From positions 372,001 through 436,000 of the forward strand of contig CALSAQ010000002.1 in the NCBI GenBank assembly GCA_943372995.1: DNA of 64,000 nucleotides. The letters run 5' to 3'. Of this stretch, positions 34,864 through 43,010 are shown in pieces (position 1 is the stretch's first letter; each line of letters begins with the position of its first letter). The translations under genes and the position numbers were made by a program. The stretch comes from CAJBVG01 sp943372995. Lineage in GTDB: Bacteria > Bacteroidota > Bacteroidia > Sphingobacteriales > Sphingobacteriaceae. The notes beneath the pieces were generated by a model. The model saw only the letters and a list, made by a program, of their open reading frames with translations, searched no databases and was not told the origin of the DNA.

Positions 34864-36499
34864 TATTTATTTTCTTCGCTCTTTTTAAATCCAATAAATT
34901 CATAGGATTGCTAGGAATGCCACTGATGTGTTTTGGGATTAATCTCACCGATTGGTCGTAGAATAAAATTACCATTGGAGCTTTTTCTAGTACAATTCTT
35001 TCCATTTCTTGATACATCGAGAAGCGTACAGAATCATTATTCTCATAGAAAGAAGCTTCGAATAGAGCATCAAATTTTTTATCATGGAAATGGGTATAGT
35101 TTGGTCCGTTTGGTACAAAATTTTTGGAATAAAATACGGCTAGGTAATTTTCACCATCAGGATAATCTGCAATCCATGAACCTCTGAAAAAATTTACATT
35201 GTTTTTAGAGATTAACTCTCTTAAACTAGCCCCTTGATGTACTTCTACTTTTGCTTTAATTCCAATTGCTTGTAATTCACTTTGCACAAACTCAATAAGA
35301 TCTCTGTATGTTGAAGTGGTGTTTAAGGTAATTTCAGGTAAATTTTTTCCATCAGGATAACCAGCTTCTGCAAGTAGTTTTCTAGCTAATCTTGGATTGT
35401 ATTCATATCCTTTTACTTTTTGCTTGTCATAACCTGGCATTCCCTCTGGTAGAAAACCCGAATGTCCTGCGATGCCAATATTATTTTGTAAGTATTGAAT
35501 CATTTTTTTGCGATCAATAGCATAATTTATCGCTTTACGAATACGCACATCTTTTAATGGAGAATTTTTCACGATGCTTAAATTCGAGTCCATCAACATA
35601 CCTAAGTATTCTGTATTCAAATAAGGCGCTTTAATTAGACTAAAGCGATTTTTATATTTTTCTTTCAGAGTGCCATTTTTGTATAGAATATCATTTCTAT
35701 AACTACCATCAATACCCGAGAAAAAGTCTAAGTCGTTTTTTAAGAAAGATAAGAAGGCTGTTTGTTTATCGCTAATGAAAGAAATTTTTATAGCATCGAG
35801 ATATGGGAGTATTGCTCCATTTTCTTTTTCAAAATAATGTTCGTTCTTTAGAAAAACCATTACTTCTCCTTCTTTCCAGTATTTGAATTTGAATGGTCCC
35901 GTGCCTACTGGGTGATTTCTAAATTCTTTACCATAAAAACTGGTCACTTCTTTAGGTACCACAGAACAATAATGAATACTTAATAATGCTGGAAATGCAG
36001 GAAAGGGTTTAATGAGTTGAATAACAAAAGTACTATCGTTTGGAGCATAAAAAGATTCAGAGCCTTTTACTTTATCGTTAAATATCCATGATCCAGAAGA
36101 AGCAACTTTTGGGTCGGTAATACGTTGAAAAGAATATACAAAATCATGTGCAGTAACTATACGACCTTGGCCATTAGGAAATAATTCATGGTCGTGAAAA
36201 CGCACATCATTTCTTAAATAAAAAGTATAGGTTAATCCATCTGTAGAAACGCTCCATTTTTTTGCAATAGAGGGTTGTACCTTTAAGGTAGAGTCGAGTT
36301 GTGTAAGTCCGTTAAACAAATGGTTAACACTCCATACATTCATTTGGTTTCTTGCAAATGCAGGGTCGAGAGAAGTTACCCCAACATCCATGTTGAGGCG
36401 GAATACAGTTTTGTGATCAGTTGTTTTCTCAGTACATGACCATGCACATAAGCTTAAAAGGATACAAATGGTATAGAGGATATTCTTGTGGCTTCTCAT
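34856..36499 (-). CDS. ABC transporter substrate-binding lipoprotein, OppA/DppA family (SBP_bac_5)
   Basis: A 547-residue lipoprotein with lipobox C22 (CAWSC). Family 5 extracellular solute-binding proteins capture peptides, nickel or related ligands for ABC importers. The SBP_bac_5 pattern is clear: SLDPAFARNQMNVWSVNHLFNGL (49-71 in part), a W-S-V-S-T-D-G-L-T-Y-T-F-Y-L-R segment, VRFHDHE, NHPVGTGPFKF, and VRIRKAINYAIDR. No permease or ATPase genes are adjacent, so the rest of the transporter must lie elsewhere. In Bacteroidota such orphan lipoproteins are common. It is divergent from the BtuF-like gene with 32 bp between starts. The ligand is not predictable from sequence alone. Confidence 0.88.
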   Translation of the reverse strand: MRSHKNILYTICILLSLCAWSCTEKTTDHKTVFRLNMDVGVTSLDPAFARNQMNVWSVNHLFNGLTQLDSTLKVQPSIAKKWSVSTDGLTYTFYLRNDVRFHDHELFPNGQGRIVTAHDFVYSFQRITDPKVASSGSWIFNDKVKGSESFYAPNDSTFVIQLIKPFPAFPALLSIHYCSVVPKEVTSFYGKEFRNHPVGTGPFKFKYWKEGEVMVFLKNEHYFEKENGAILPYLDAIKISFISDKQTAFLSFLKNDLDFFSGIDGSYRNDILYKNGTLKEKYKNRFSLIKAPYLNTEYLGMLMDSNLSIVKNSPLKDVRIRKAINYAIDRKKMIQYLQNNIGIAGHSGFLPEGMPGYDKQKVKGYEYNPRLARKLLAEAGYPDGKNLPEITLNTTSTYRDLIEFVQSELQAIGIKAKVEVHQGASLRELISKNNVNFFRGSWIADYPDGENYLAVFYSKNFVPNGPNYTHFHDKKFDALFEASFYENNDSVRFSMYQEMERIVLEKAPMVILFYDQSVRLIPKHISGIPSNPMNLLDLKRAKKININ

Positions 36500-36514
36500 A
36501 ATTTCTTACTTTCG
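36486..36514 (+). promoter_or_regulatory. promoter of the BtuF-like gene
   Basis: TTG (36486-36488), an 18-bp spacer and TACTTTCG (36507-36514) form a near-consensus Bacteroidota promoter (one mismatch in TAnnTTTG). The start codon follows 17 bp later, giving a leader of about a dozen nucleotides. It overlaps the 5' end of the divergent OppA-like gene. Confidence 0.45.
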
Positions 36515-36531
36515 CAATGTAAAAGTTTATC

Positions 36532-37464
36532 ATGAGTTATAAAAGAGTAATTTCCTTACTTCCTTCTGCAACAGAGATGCTTTATGTGCTTTCTGCTGAA
36601 TCTGTGTTGGTTGGTCGTTCACACGAATGTGATTTTCCGGCTGAAGCAAACCTCATTCCTGTATGTACATCCTCGAGTATAAACAACAACATGTCGAGTT
36701 TACAGATAGATGAACAGGTTAAGGCAAATGTATGGCAAGCGCTATCACTATATACCATTGATATTGAATTGGTAAAGCAATTACAACCCGATTTAATAAT
36801 TACACAAGATCAATGTAAAGTTTGTGCTGTACATCTCGAAGATTTGACGGAGCAACTAAGTATAGAGTTAGGTTATGAGCCAGCCATCTTAAGTTTCCAT
36901 CCCCATTCTTTAAACGACATGTACAATGATTTTATGCAATTGGCTAGTGCAATAGATAAAGTTGAAGATGCAACAGCCGTTTTAGAGAATTGGAAAGAAC
37001 GCATCGACATTATACAACATAAGATAAAGTTTGTTAAGCATAGGCCTACTATTGTAAGTATAGAATGGATGGAGCCATTGATGACCGCTGGACATTGGAC
37101 GCCAGAGTTGATAGAAATTGCTGGAGGAAATCCATTGCTATCAGAGTCGGGTAAAGATTCTCAATACATCAGTTTAGAGCAAATTATAGAAGCTGATCCT
37201 GATGGAATTATTATTTCGGCATGCGGATTCCCTTTAGCACGTATAAAACAAGAATATCATCGTTTATCAGAGAGCGAGAAATGGAACAGTTTAAGGGCGG
37301 TACAAAAGGGCCATGTTTTTTTGGCCGACGGGAATAGTTTCTTTAACCGTTCGGGTCCACGTTTAGTAGATACGGCTGAAATGATAGCCGAAATTCTTCA
37401 ATTGAATAAGTTTTATTATGGAATGGAAGGGGAGTACTGGGAGCAAATCAGTTTAAAGTCGTAA
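36532..37464 (+). CDS. BtuF-like (cobalamin/Fe-siderophore-type) periplasmic-binding-fold protein without signal peptide
   Basis: A 310-residue protein of COG0614 (BtuF/FepB fold). It opens RVISLLPSATEML (5-17), typical of BtuF-like domains, but has no signal peptide, so it is probably cytosolic. The subfamily carries RSHECDFP (29-36) and TQDQCKVCAV, whose cysteines could bind metal. It also has EWMEPLMTAGHWTPELIEIAGG-type segments (about 181-202) seen in cobalamin-binding members. No BtuC/BtuD genes are near. It may be a corrinoid-binding or salvage protein, but ligand binding is inference. It is flanked by the OppA-like gene and the parAB operon. Confidence 0.75.
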   Translation: MSYKRVISLLPSATEMLYVLSAESVLVGRSHECDFPAEANLIPVCTSSSINNNMSSLQIDEQVKANVWQALSLYTIDIELVKQLQPDLIITQDQCKVCAVHLEDLTEQLSIELGYEPAILSFHPHSLNDMYNDFMQLASAIDKVEDATAVLENWKERIDIIQHKIKFVKHRPTIVSIEWMEPLMTAGHWTPELIEIAGGNPLLSESGKDSQYISLEQIIEADPDGIIISACGFPLARIKQEYHRLSESEKWNSLRAVQKGHVFLADGNSFFNRSGPRLVDTAEMIAEILQLNKFYYGMEGEYWEQISLKS

Positions 37465-37541
37465 AACATTCGTTTTCAGCAGCTAAGCTTTTTGATTTTT
37501 AGCAGCATTATGACAAAAAGATTTGTATTTTAGCAATTCTC

Positions 37542-37577
37542 TAAAAATGCGGAAAAATGCCTTTTTTAGCATTTTAG
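37542..37577. promoter_or_regulatory. inverted/direct AAAATGC repeats upstream of parA
   Basis: Two direct copies of AAAAATGC (37543-37550 and 37553-37560) precede an inverted copy GCATTTT (37569-37575), 35-69 bp before the parA ATG. A possible -7 element TATTTTAG lies at 37526-37533. The layout would suit an operator or a small leader hairpin, but nothing proves function. Confidence 0.35.
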
Positions 37578-37610
37578 CAACATTTTTATATTTTTTTTGA
37601 GATACATACC

Positions 37611-38414
37611 ATGGGAAAAATTATTGCATTAGCAAATCAAAAAGGCGGAGTAGGAAAAACAACTTCCTCAATTAATTTAGCTGCTAGTTTAGCGGTATTG
37701 GAGTTTAAGACCCTGTTAGTTGATGCCGATCCACAAGCAAACGCAACTTCGGGAATTGGCTACGATCCTCGAGAGATAAAAGCAAGTATTTACGAATGTA
37801 TTATAAATGGTATAGATCCTAAAGAGGCTATATTAGAGACTAGTACGCCAAATTTAGATTTATTACCAGCACATATCGATTTAGTTGGCGCGGAAATTGA
37901 GATGATCAATTTAGCAGACAGAGAGCATAAGATGAAAGAGGTCTTTGCAAAGATCAAAGATCAGTATGATTTCATCATTATAGATTGTTCACCTTCATTA
38001 GGTTTAATTACAATTAACTCTTTAACTGCTGCTGATTCAGTAGTAATACCAGTACAATGTGAGTATTTCGCATTGGAGGGTTTAGGAAAACTATTGAATA
38101 CAATTAAAATTGTGCAAACTAGATTAAACCCAGATTTACAAATTGAAGGGATTTTATTAACGATGTACGATGTGCGTTTAAGATTATCAAATCAAGTAGT
38201 AGAGGAGGTGAAAACACATTTCCAAGACTTAGTTTTTGATACGATTATACAAAGAAACACAAGATTGAGTGAGGCTCCGAGTTTTGGAGTATCGGTAATT
38301 ATGCACGATGCAACAAGCAAGGGAGCGATTAATTACTTAAACTTAGCCAAAGAAATTTTGGTTAAAAATGGCTTAGCTAAAGAAGAAATAAAAACAGAAT
38401 TGAACAATGAGTAG
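37611..38414 (+). CDS. parA: chromosome-partitioning ATPase ParA/Soj
   Basis: A 267-residue deviant Walker ATPase that drives origin segregation with ParB. The Walker A box QKGGVGKTTSS (10-20) has the signature lysine K11 and catalytic K16; the A' region is LLVDADPQANAT and Walker B is FIIIDCSPSLG. The length and absence of an N-terminal HTH fit chromosomal Soj rather than plasmid ParA with HTH. It overlaps parB by 8 bp. The genes downstream (parB, DUF5683, dapB, lepB) are spaced by 1-9 bp and form one operon, a common order in Bacteroidota. Confidence 0.95.
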   Translation: MGKIIALANQKGGVGKTTSSINLAASLAVLEFKTLLVDADPQANATSGIGYDPREIKASIYECIINGIDPKEAILETSTPNLDLLPAHIDLVGAEIEMINLADREHKMKEVFAKIKDQYDFIIIDCSPSLGLITINSLTAADSVVIPVQCEYFALEGLGKLLNTIKIVQTRLNPDLQIEGILLTMYDVRLRLSNQVVEEVKTHFQDLVFDTIIQRNTRLSEAPSFGVSVIMHDATSKGAINYLNLAKEILVKNGLAKEEIKTELNNE

Positions 38415-39342
38415 TGCTGTAAAAAGAAATGCCTTAGGAAAAGGTTTAGGAGCCTTATTAAGTGATAAAGATCAAGCGAATAATGCAACCGATAATGCAA
38501 TTGGAACTCCCAATGCTTCGGCAGCACCTGCTTTGAATTCTATTGCTGCTATACCTTTAGATCAAATAGAAACTAATCCATTTCAACCAAGAGATCAATT
38601 CGAACAAGATGCACTAAATGATCTTGCTGAGTCTATCAAGGTTCAAGGAATTATACAGCCACTTACTGTTAGAAGATTATCTGCAAAATCTTATCAATTA
38701 ATATCGGGTGAACGTAGATTACGTGCTAGTAAATTAGCAGGACTTACCGAAGTCCCGGCATACATCCGAACAGCCAACGATCAGGAAATGATTGAAATGG
38801 CATTGATAGAAAATATTCAGAGAGAGAATTTGAATGCGATGGAGGTTGCATTTAGCTTTCAACGAATGATCGATGAATGTAATTTAAAACAAGAAGAACT
38901 AGGAGACAGAGTAGGGAAGAATAGAACAACAGTTACTAATTATTTGAGATTATTAAGATTACCACCAATCATACAAGCAGCAATTCGTGACCAACAAATA
39001 TCTATGGGACACGCGAGAGCAATGGTGAGTATGGAAAATGTAGATCAACAATTGTATGTATTTAAAGAAATTCTTACAAAGGATTTATCAGTACGTAAAG
39101 TAGAAGATTTAGTGCGTTCGATGTTAGGGCCAAAGAAAGAAGGGAAGGAAAAAGAGAAAAACACAAACGCAGGAAAATTCTTAACTAATAATTTTGAATA
39201 TCAAAAAATCCAAGACGATTTAAGTTCTAAATTCGGAAATAAAGTGTTGATTAAGGCTGATGATAAAGGCAAAGGAAGTATCAATATTCCATTTTTATCA
39301 ACAGATGATCTAAACCGAATTTTAGAAATGTTGGATTGGTAA
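38407..39342 (+). CDS. parB: chromosome-partitioning DNA-binding protein ParB/Spo0J
   Basis: A 311-residue CTP-dependent clamp protein that binds parS and partners with ParA. It has a basic N terminus with LGKGLGALLSD (11-21, the ParA-interacting end). A ParB/Srx domain carries IETNPFQPRDQF (about 55-66) and the CTP-binding SGERRLRASKLAGL. A central HTH follows (KQEELGDRVGKNRTTVTNYLRLL), then a C-terminal dimerisation part. It overlaps parA by 8 bp. No parS palindrome was recognised nearby by eye; a Bacteroidota parS may sit elsewhere near the origin. Confidence 0.95.
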   Translation: MSSAVKRNALGKGLGALLSDKDQANNATDNAIGTPNASAAPALNSIAAIPLDQIETNPFQPRDQFEQDALNDLAESIKVQGIIQPLTVRRLSAKSYQLISGERRLRASKLAGLTEVPAYIRTANDQEMIEMALIENIQRENLNAMEVAFSFQRMIDECNLKQEELGDRVGKNRTTVTNYLRLLRLPPIIQAAIRDQQISMGHARAMVSMENVDQQLYVFKEILTKDLSVRKVEDLVRSMLGPKKEGKEKEKNTNAGKFLTNNFEYQKIQDDLSSKFGNKVLIKADDKGKGSINIPFLSTDDLNRILEMLDW

Positions 39343-39351
39343 TATTCAACA

Positions 39352-39912
39352 ATGAAAACATTCTTGCTTACTTGTTTAATGTTTATGCATGTTTGCGTGT
39401 ATTCGCAAACTGTAGATTCTACAACTGTATTAAGAGTGCCTCCTCATTCTGCAAGTAGAGCAGCAAAATTTTCGGCAATAATTCCTGGTTTAGGGCAGGC
39501 TTACAATAAACAATATTGGAAAGCTCCAATTATATATTTAGGGGCAGGAGCGTTAATTTATTCCATTACGTGGAATAATCAGAATTACCAGAAATACTTA
39601 AAAGCTTATCAATTAGATTCTGATACTTCAGCATCCACTAATAGCGAGTATGCTGGATTGTATACGGTTGATAATTTAATTGTGTTAAAAGATTATTATA
39701 GAAGGAATAGAGACTTTTCGGCAATAGGTTTGGTGTTATTATACGCCGCAAATATTATCGATGCCTATGTGTATGGGCAGTTTTATAATTTCGATGTGAG
39801 CGACGATTTGAGCATGCAGATAAAACCTTTCGTGTTCCCAAGTCATATAAATTATCAAACAGGGCAATGGAACACCACAGCTGGAATAAATTTAACAATC
39901 AGATTAAAGTAA
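39352..39912 (+). CDS. DUF5683 family membrane protein
   Basis: A 186-residue protein with a signal peptide or first helix (1-18, ending YSQ) and the DUF5683 core SRAAKFSAIIPGLGQAYN (35-52), KQYWKAPIIYLGAGALIY (53-70) and a second helix near 126-142 (IGLVLLYAANIIDAYVYG). The GLGQ-x-Y motif is the hallmark. The family is restricted to Bacteroidota, usually between parB and dapB as here, with unknown function in the cell envelope. The gap to parB is 9 bp and to dapB 1 bp, so it is translated from the same message. Confidence 0.85.
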   Translation: MKTFLLTCLMFMHVCVYSQTVDSTTVLRVPPHSASRAAKFSAIIPGLGQAYNKQYWKAPIIYLGAGALIYSITWNNQNYQKYLKAYQLDSDTSASTNSEYAGLYTVDNLIVLKDYYRRNRDFSAIGLVLLYAANIIDAYVYGQFYNFDVSDDLSMQIKPFVFPSHINYQTGQWNTTAGINLTIRLK

Positions 39913-39913
39913 A

Positions 39914-40663
39914 ATGAAAATAGCATTAATAGGATACGGAAAAATGGGTCGCGAAATTGAAAAAATTGCGATTGGAAAAGGCTACGAGATTGTATTAAAA
40001 ATTAATGCTGATAATTTACATGAACTAACAGCTGATAACCTAAGAAAGGCTGATGTGGCTATTGAATTTTCTACGCCACATACCGTTGTAGATAACATTA
40101 AGTTATGTGCAAGTGTAGGTTTGCCAATTGTAGTAGGTACTACTGCATGGTATCAGCAGTTTGATGAAGTAAAAACAATAGTGAATAATTACAATGCATC
40201 TTTATTTTATGCTACAAATTTCAGTATAGGGGTGAATCTGTTTTTTAAAATAAATGAAATTGCAGCGGCCTTGATGAAAGATTTTGATTTCAGTTTAAGT
40301 ATGGATGAAATCCATCATACACATAAATTGGATGCGCCAAGTGGAACGGCAATTACTACAGCAGAAAAGATAATGGCTAATTATCCATCAAAGAAAACAT
40401 GGGTAAACAAAATTGTTACAGAGAATTCAGAACCAAGAGATACGAATAAAACCTTGCAAGAGTTATTGATTAGGTCGATTAGAAAAGATGAGGTACCAGG
40501 AACACATACTGTGTATTACGATTCGGATGTAGATACCATAGAAATTTCGCATATTGCACATAGCAGAAAAGGTTTTGCTAAGGGAGCATTAAATGCTGCG
40601 GAATGGATTATAGATAAAAAAGGAATTTTTACAATGGACGATTTATTGTCGTTCAAAAAATAA
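39914..40663 (+). CDS. dapB: 4-hydroxy-tetrahydrodipicolinate reductase
   Basis: A 249-residue cytosolic enzyme that reduces 4-hydroxy-tetrahydrodipicolinate to tetrahydrodipicolinate with NAD(P)H in the lysine and diaminopimelate pathway. The N-terminal Rossmann motif GYGKMGREI (7-15) and the catalytic E132-I-H134-H135 with K138 in HHTHKLDAPSGTA (134-146) are intact. The C terminus has HSRKGFAKGALNAAEW. Its length is somewhat below the E. coli enzyme (273), as is usual in this phylum. It supplies precursor for peptidoglycan; the link to parAB and lepB is operon position only. Confidence 0.95.
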   Translation: MKIALIGYGKMGREIEKIAIGKGYEIVLKINADNLHELTADNLRKADVAIEFSTPHTVVDNIKLCASVGLPIVVGTTAWYQQFDEVKTIVNNYNASLFYATNFSIGVNLFFKINEIAAALMKDFDFSLSMDEIHHTHKLDAPSGTAITTAEKIMANYPSKKTWVNKIVTENSEPRDTNKTLQELLIRSIRKDEVPGTHTVYYDSDVDTIEISHIAHSRKGFAKGALNAAEWIIDKKGIFTMDDLLSFKK

Positions 40664-40670
40664 TACAACA

Positions 40671-41765
40671 ATGAATTGGAAATTTTGGAAAAAAAGTACA
40701 AGTCCTAAAAAGAAAAAGTCGGCGACACGCGAGTGGGTAGACGCCTTGGTTTTTGCTGTAATTGCTGCAACAATAATTAGAGGTTTATTTATTGAGGCCT
40801 TTACCATACCTACACCTTCTATGGAGAGATCTTTACTCGTAGGAGATTTTCTATTTGTGAGTAAAGTAAATTATGGAGCACGTACTCCAGTTACACCATT
40901 GTCGTTTCCATTTGCACACCATACATTACCAATTGTAGGTACTAAATCGTATGTAGAGTGGATTAAATTACCTTACTATCGTTTACCAGGTTTAGGTAAG
41001 GTAGAAAGAAATGATGTGGTAGTTTTTAACTATCCTATGGAAGACTTCAGGCCAATTGATAAACAGGAGAATTATATTAAAAGATGTGTGGGGATAGCAG
41101 GAGATACTTTAGAGGTAAGAGATGCTAGAGTGTTTATTAATGGAGTTGGTGAAGAAATGCCTAAAGAATCTCAAGGTTCTTATATGGTGAGAACAGATGG
41201 AAGCGCATTCAATACCAAAACATTAGAATCGATGAATATTACTGAGTTTGGTCAATATGCTGAAGAAGGTAATTTCATATTTACTTTAACTAAAGAACAG
41301 AAAGAAAAATTGCAGAAATTTTCTAATGTAAAAACAGTTCAAGAAGCTATTAGACCTAGAGGTCAATTTGTTGATTATGTTTTTCCACACGATCCAAAAT
41401 TAGGATGGAATGAAGATAATTTTGGTCCACTAGTAATTCCGGCGGAAGGAATGAAAATGAATCTGAACATGAATAATATTGAAATGTACAGAAGAGCTAT
41501 AGAGGTTTATGAAGGTAATAAGATCGAGATAAAAGATGATGGGATTTACATAAACGGACAGAAAACAGATTCTTATACCTTTAAAATGGATTACTACTTT
41601 ATGATGGGAGATAACCGTCATAATTCCTTAGACTCACGTTTCTGGGGTTTTGTTCCAGAAAACAGAATAGTTGGAAAAGCATTGTTTATATGGATGAGTT
41701 GGGATTCTAACGCAAGCTTCTTTGATAAGATTCGCTGGAGCAGGTTATTTAGGGGAATACATTAA
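40671..41765 (+). CDS. lepB: signal peptidase I
   Basis: A 364-residue inner-membrane serine protease that cleaves signal peptides from exported proteins. A basic N terminus (KKKKSATREW) is followed by one membrane helix (about 22-42). Box B has the nucleophile S50 in PTPSMERSLLVGD, the lysine general base lies in NYIKRCVGIAGD, and box E is MGDNRHNSLDSRFWG near the C terminus. A long insert separates the lysine box from box E, which is common in Bacteroidota LepB. It ends the parA-lepB operon. The stop codon is immediately followed by the perfect inverted heptamer array. Confidence 0.94.
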   Translation: MNWKFWKKSTSPKKKKSATREWVDALVFAVIAATIIRGLFIEAFTIPTPSMERSLLVGDFLFVSKVNYGARTPVTPLSFPFAHHTLPIVGTKSYVEWIKLPYYRLPGLGKVERNDVVVFNYPMEDFRPIDKQENYIKRCVGIAGDTLEVRDARVFINGVGEEMPKESQGSYMVRTDGSAFNTKTLESMNITEFGQYAEEGNFIFTLTKEQKEKLQKFSNVKTVQEAIRPRGQFVDYVFPHDPKLGWNEDNFGPLVIPAEGMKMNLNMNNIEMYRRAIEVYEGNKIEIKDDGIYINGQKTDSYTFKMDYYFMMGDNRHNSLDSRFWGFVPENRIVGKALFIWMSWDSNASFFDKIRWSRLFRGIH

Positions 41766-41842
41766 GAGATGTGAGATAATAGATGTGAGATATGAGAAAT
41801 GTTTTTAACTCACAACTCACAACTCACAACTCATAATTCATA
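41766..41842. repeat. perfectly registered inverted heptamer array, 5 + spacer + 5
   Basis: The left arm is five 7-bp units (GAGATGT, GAGATAA, TAGATGT, GAGATAT, GAGAAAT; 41766-41800). A 7-bp spacer GTTTTTA (41801-41807) follows. The right arm is five 7-bp units (ACTCACA three times, ACTCATA, ATTCATA; 41808-41842). The whole is 11 x 7 = 77 bp. It starts at the base after the lepB stop and contains the stop codon of the convergent oxidoreductase gene (41838-41840). The left unit recurs at 1290-1324. Arms pair only in part (GTGAG with CTCAC). Confidence 0.85.
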
Positions 41843-42911
41843 AAGGTTTTATATCCAATTTTAGAGCGAGCTCATTCAAATCTTGTAATACTACATCGTT
41901 TAAAGGAATGCCATTAATTATTCTATCATTATAACATTCCATCTCGGGTTCACCAGGAATAATTACAGCTTGGTTCTCGTCGATTCTATTAGCGTTTTTA
42001 AAGCGTTCAATCCAAGTATCGATGGAATTAAAATAATCCGCTTTTTCTCTAAAAGCATCTACACGCATTGCTCCAAAAAAGTGACCGATTCCTTCTCCTA
42101 CTGGATTAGGGTCTGGATCTAAAAAAGCAACAAAAGGAGGGACCCATGGCCCGAAATTTGCACCCGATAATACGGCTGATAGGATATCAACTGTTGCACT
42201 TAATCCGTAACCTTTATGACTGCCATGTTCTCTATCGCTACCCAATGGTAATAATGAGCCTCCATTTTTCAAGGCATTTGCATCTTGGGTTTCGTTACCT
42301 TCTGCAGTTTGTACCCATCCCTTAGGTAAATTTTTTCCGATGCGTTGTGCTATTTCTAATTTACCATTCGCAGCTGTAGAGGTAGCCATATCTACCACTA
42401 TTGGATTATGTTTTTGTGATGGAAAAACAAAGCACATAGGATTGGTGCCAAGCATTCGTTCGTTTGAAAAGGTTGGAGCAACTAAAGGGCTTGCATTGGT
42501 CATTGCAATTCCTATCATATCTTTTTCTAAAGCCATCATGGCATGGTATGCGGCAATCCCAAAGTGATTAGAGTTCTTTACCGACACCCAACCACTTCCT
42601 GTAGTACTTGCCTTGTCGATTGCTATTTGCATCGCGTAAGGGCCTGCAATTAACCCTAAACCTGCATCAGCATCTACTGTAGCGGTGCTCATGCTTTCTC
42701 TAATTATTTTAGGTTGTGCTTGAGCGTTTATTCTGCCTTTTTCCCATAAACGTACATAACCACTTAAACGAGCTAAACCATGGGAGTCGATACCACGAAG
42801 GTCGGCTAATAATAAAACATCTGTTGCAAGCTGAGCATCCTTTTGGAGCACACCCATTTTTAGAAATACAGAGAGGCAAAAATGTTCGAGTTGTTCTTTA
42901 GAAAAAATCAT
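41838..42911 (-). CDS. Ldh-family (malate/L-lactate/ureidoglycolate-type) NAD(P)-dependent oxidoreductase
   Basis: A 357-residue cytosolic enzyme of the type-2 malate/L-lactate dehydrogenase family (COG2055), with its own NAD(P)-binding fold. Supporting segments are LLADLRGIDSHGLARLSGYV (about 35-54), where the SHG motif carries catalytic His, VSVKNSNHFGIAAYHAMMAL (about 113-132), the GTNPMCFVFPS segment, and the substrate-site region SDREHGSHKGYGLS. Substrates in the family include malate, lactate, ureidoglycolate and other 2-hydroxyacids, so I do not assign one. The ATG at 42911 is chosen because it gives MIFSKEQLEHF, like homologues. A terminator of the upstream gene lies just before it. 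Confidence 0.85.
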   Translation of the reverse strand: MIFSKEQLEHFCLSVFLKMGVLQKDAQLATDVLLLADLRGIDSHGLARLSGYVRLWEKGRINAQAQPKIIRESMSTATVDADAGLGLIAGPYAMQIAIDKASTTGSGWVSVKNSNHFGIAAYHAMMALEKDMIGIAMTNASPLVAPTFSNERMLGTNPMCFVFPSQKHNPIVVDMATSTAANGKLEIAQRIGKNLPKGWVQTAEGNETQDANALKNGGSLLPLGSDREHGSHKGYGLSATVDILSAVLSGANFGPWVPPFVAFLDPDPNPVGEGIGHFFGAMRVDAFREKADYFNSIDTWIERFKNANRIDENQAVIIPGEPEMECYNDRIINGIPLNDVVLQDLNELALKLDIKPL

Positions 42912-42941
42912 GCAGCAAAGATATAGTAAAATGTTTGCCAT

Positions 42942-42977
42942 AAAAAAAGCCCCCCGAAACTCGGAGGGCTTTTTTTT
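42942..42977 (-). terminator. intrinsic terminator after the Asp-box T9SS gene
   Basis: A 10-bp stem with one mismatch (AGCCCCCCGA / TCGGAGGGCT, 42948-42957 and 42961-42970) lies between an A run (42942-42948) and a T run (42970-42977), so it can act on both strands. It lies 33 bp downstream of the stop at 43011 on the reverse strand. Confidence 0.9.
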
Positions 42978-43010
42978 AATATTTAAAATCTGCTATTTTC
43001 TGAGCAAAAA

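Noticed and set aside
37465..39351. parS centromere sites near parAB
   Set aside because: I looked for the usual palindrome with a CACGTG-like centre and did not see one in or around the operon.
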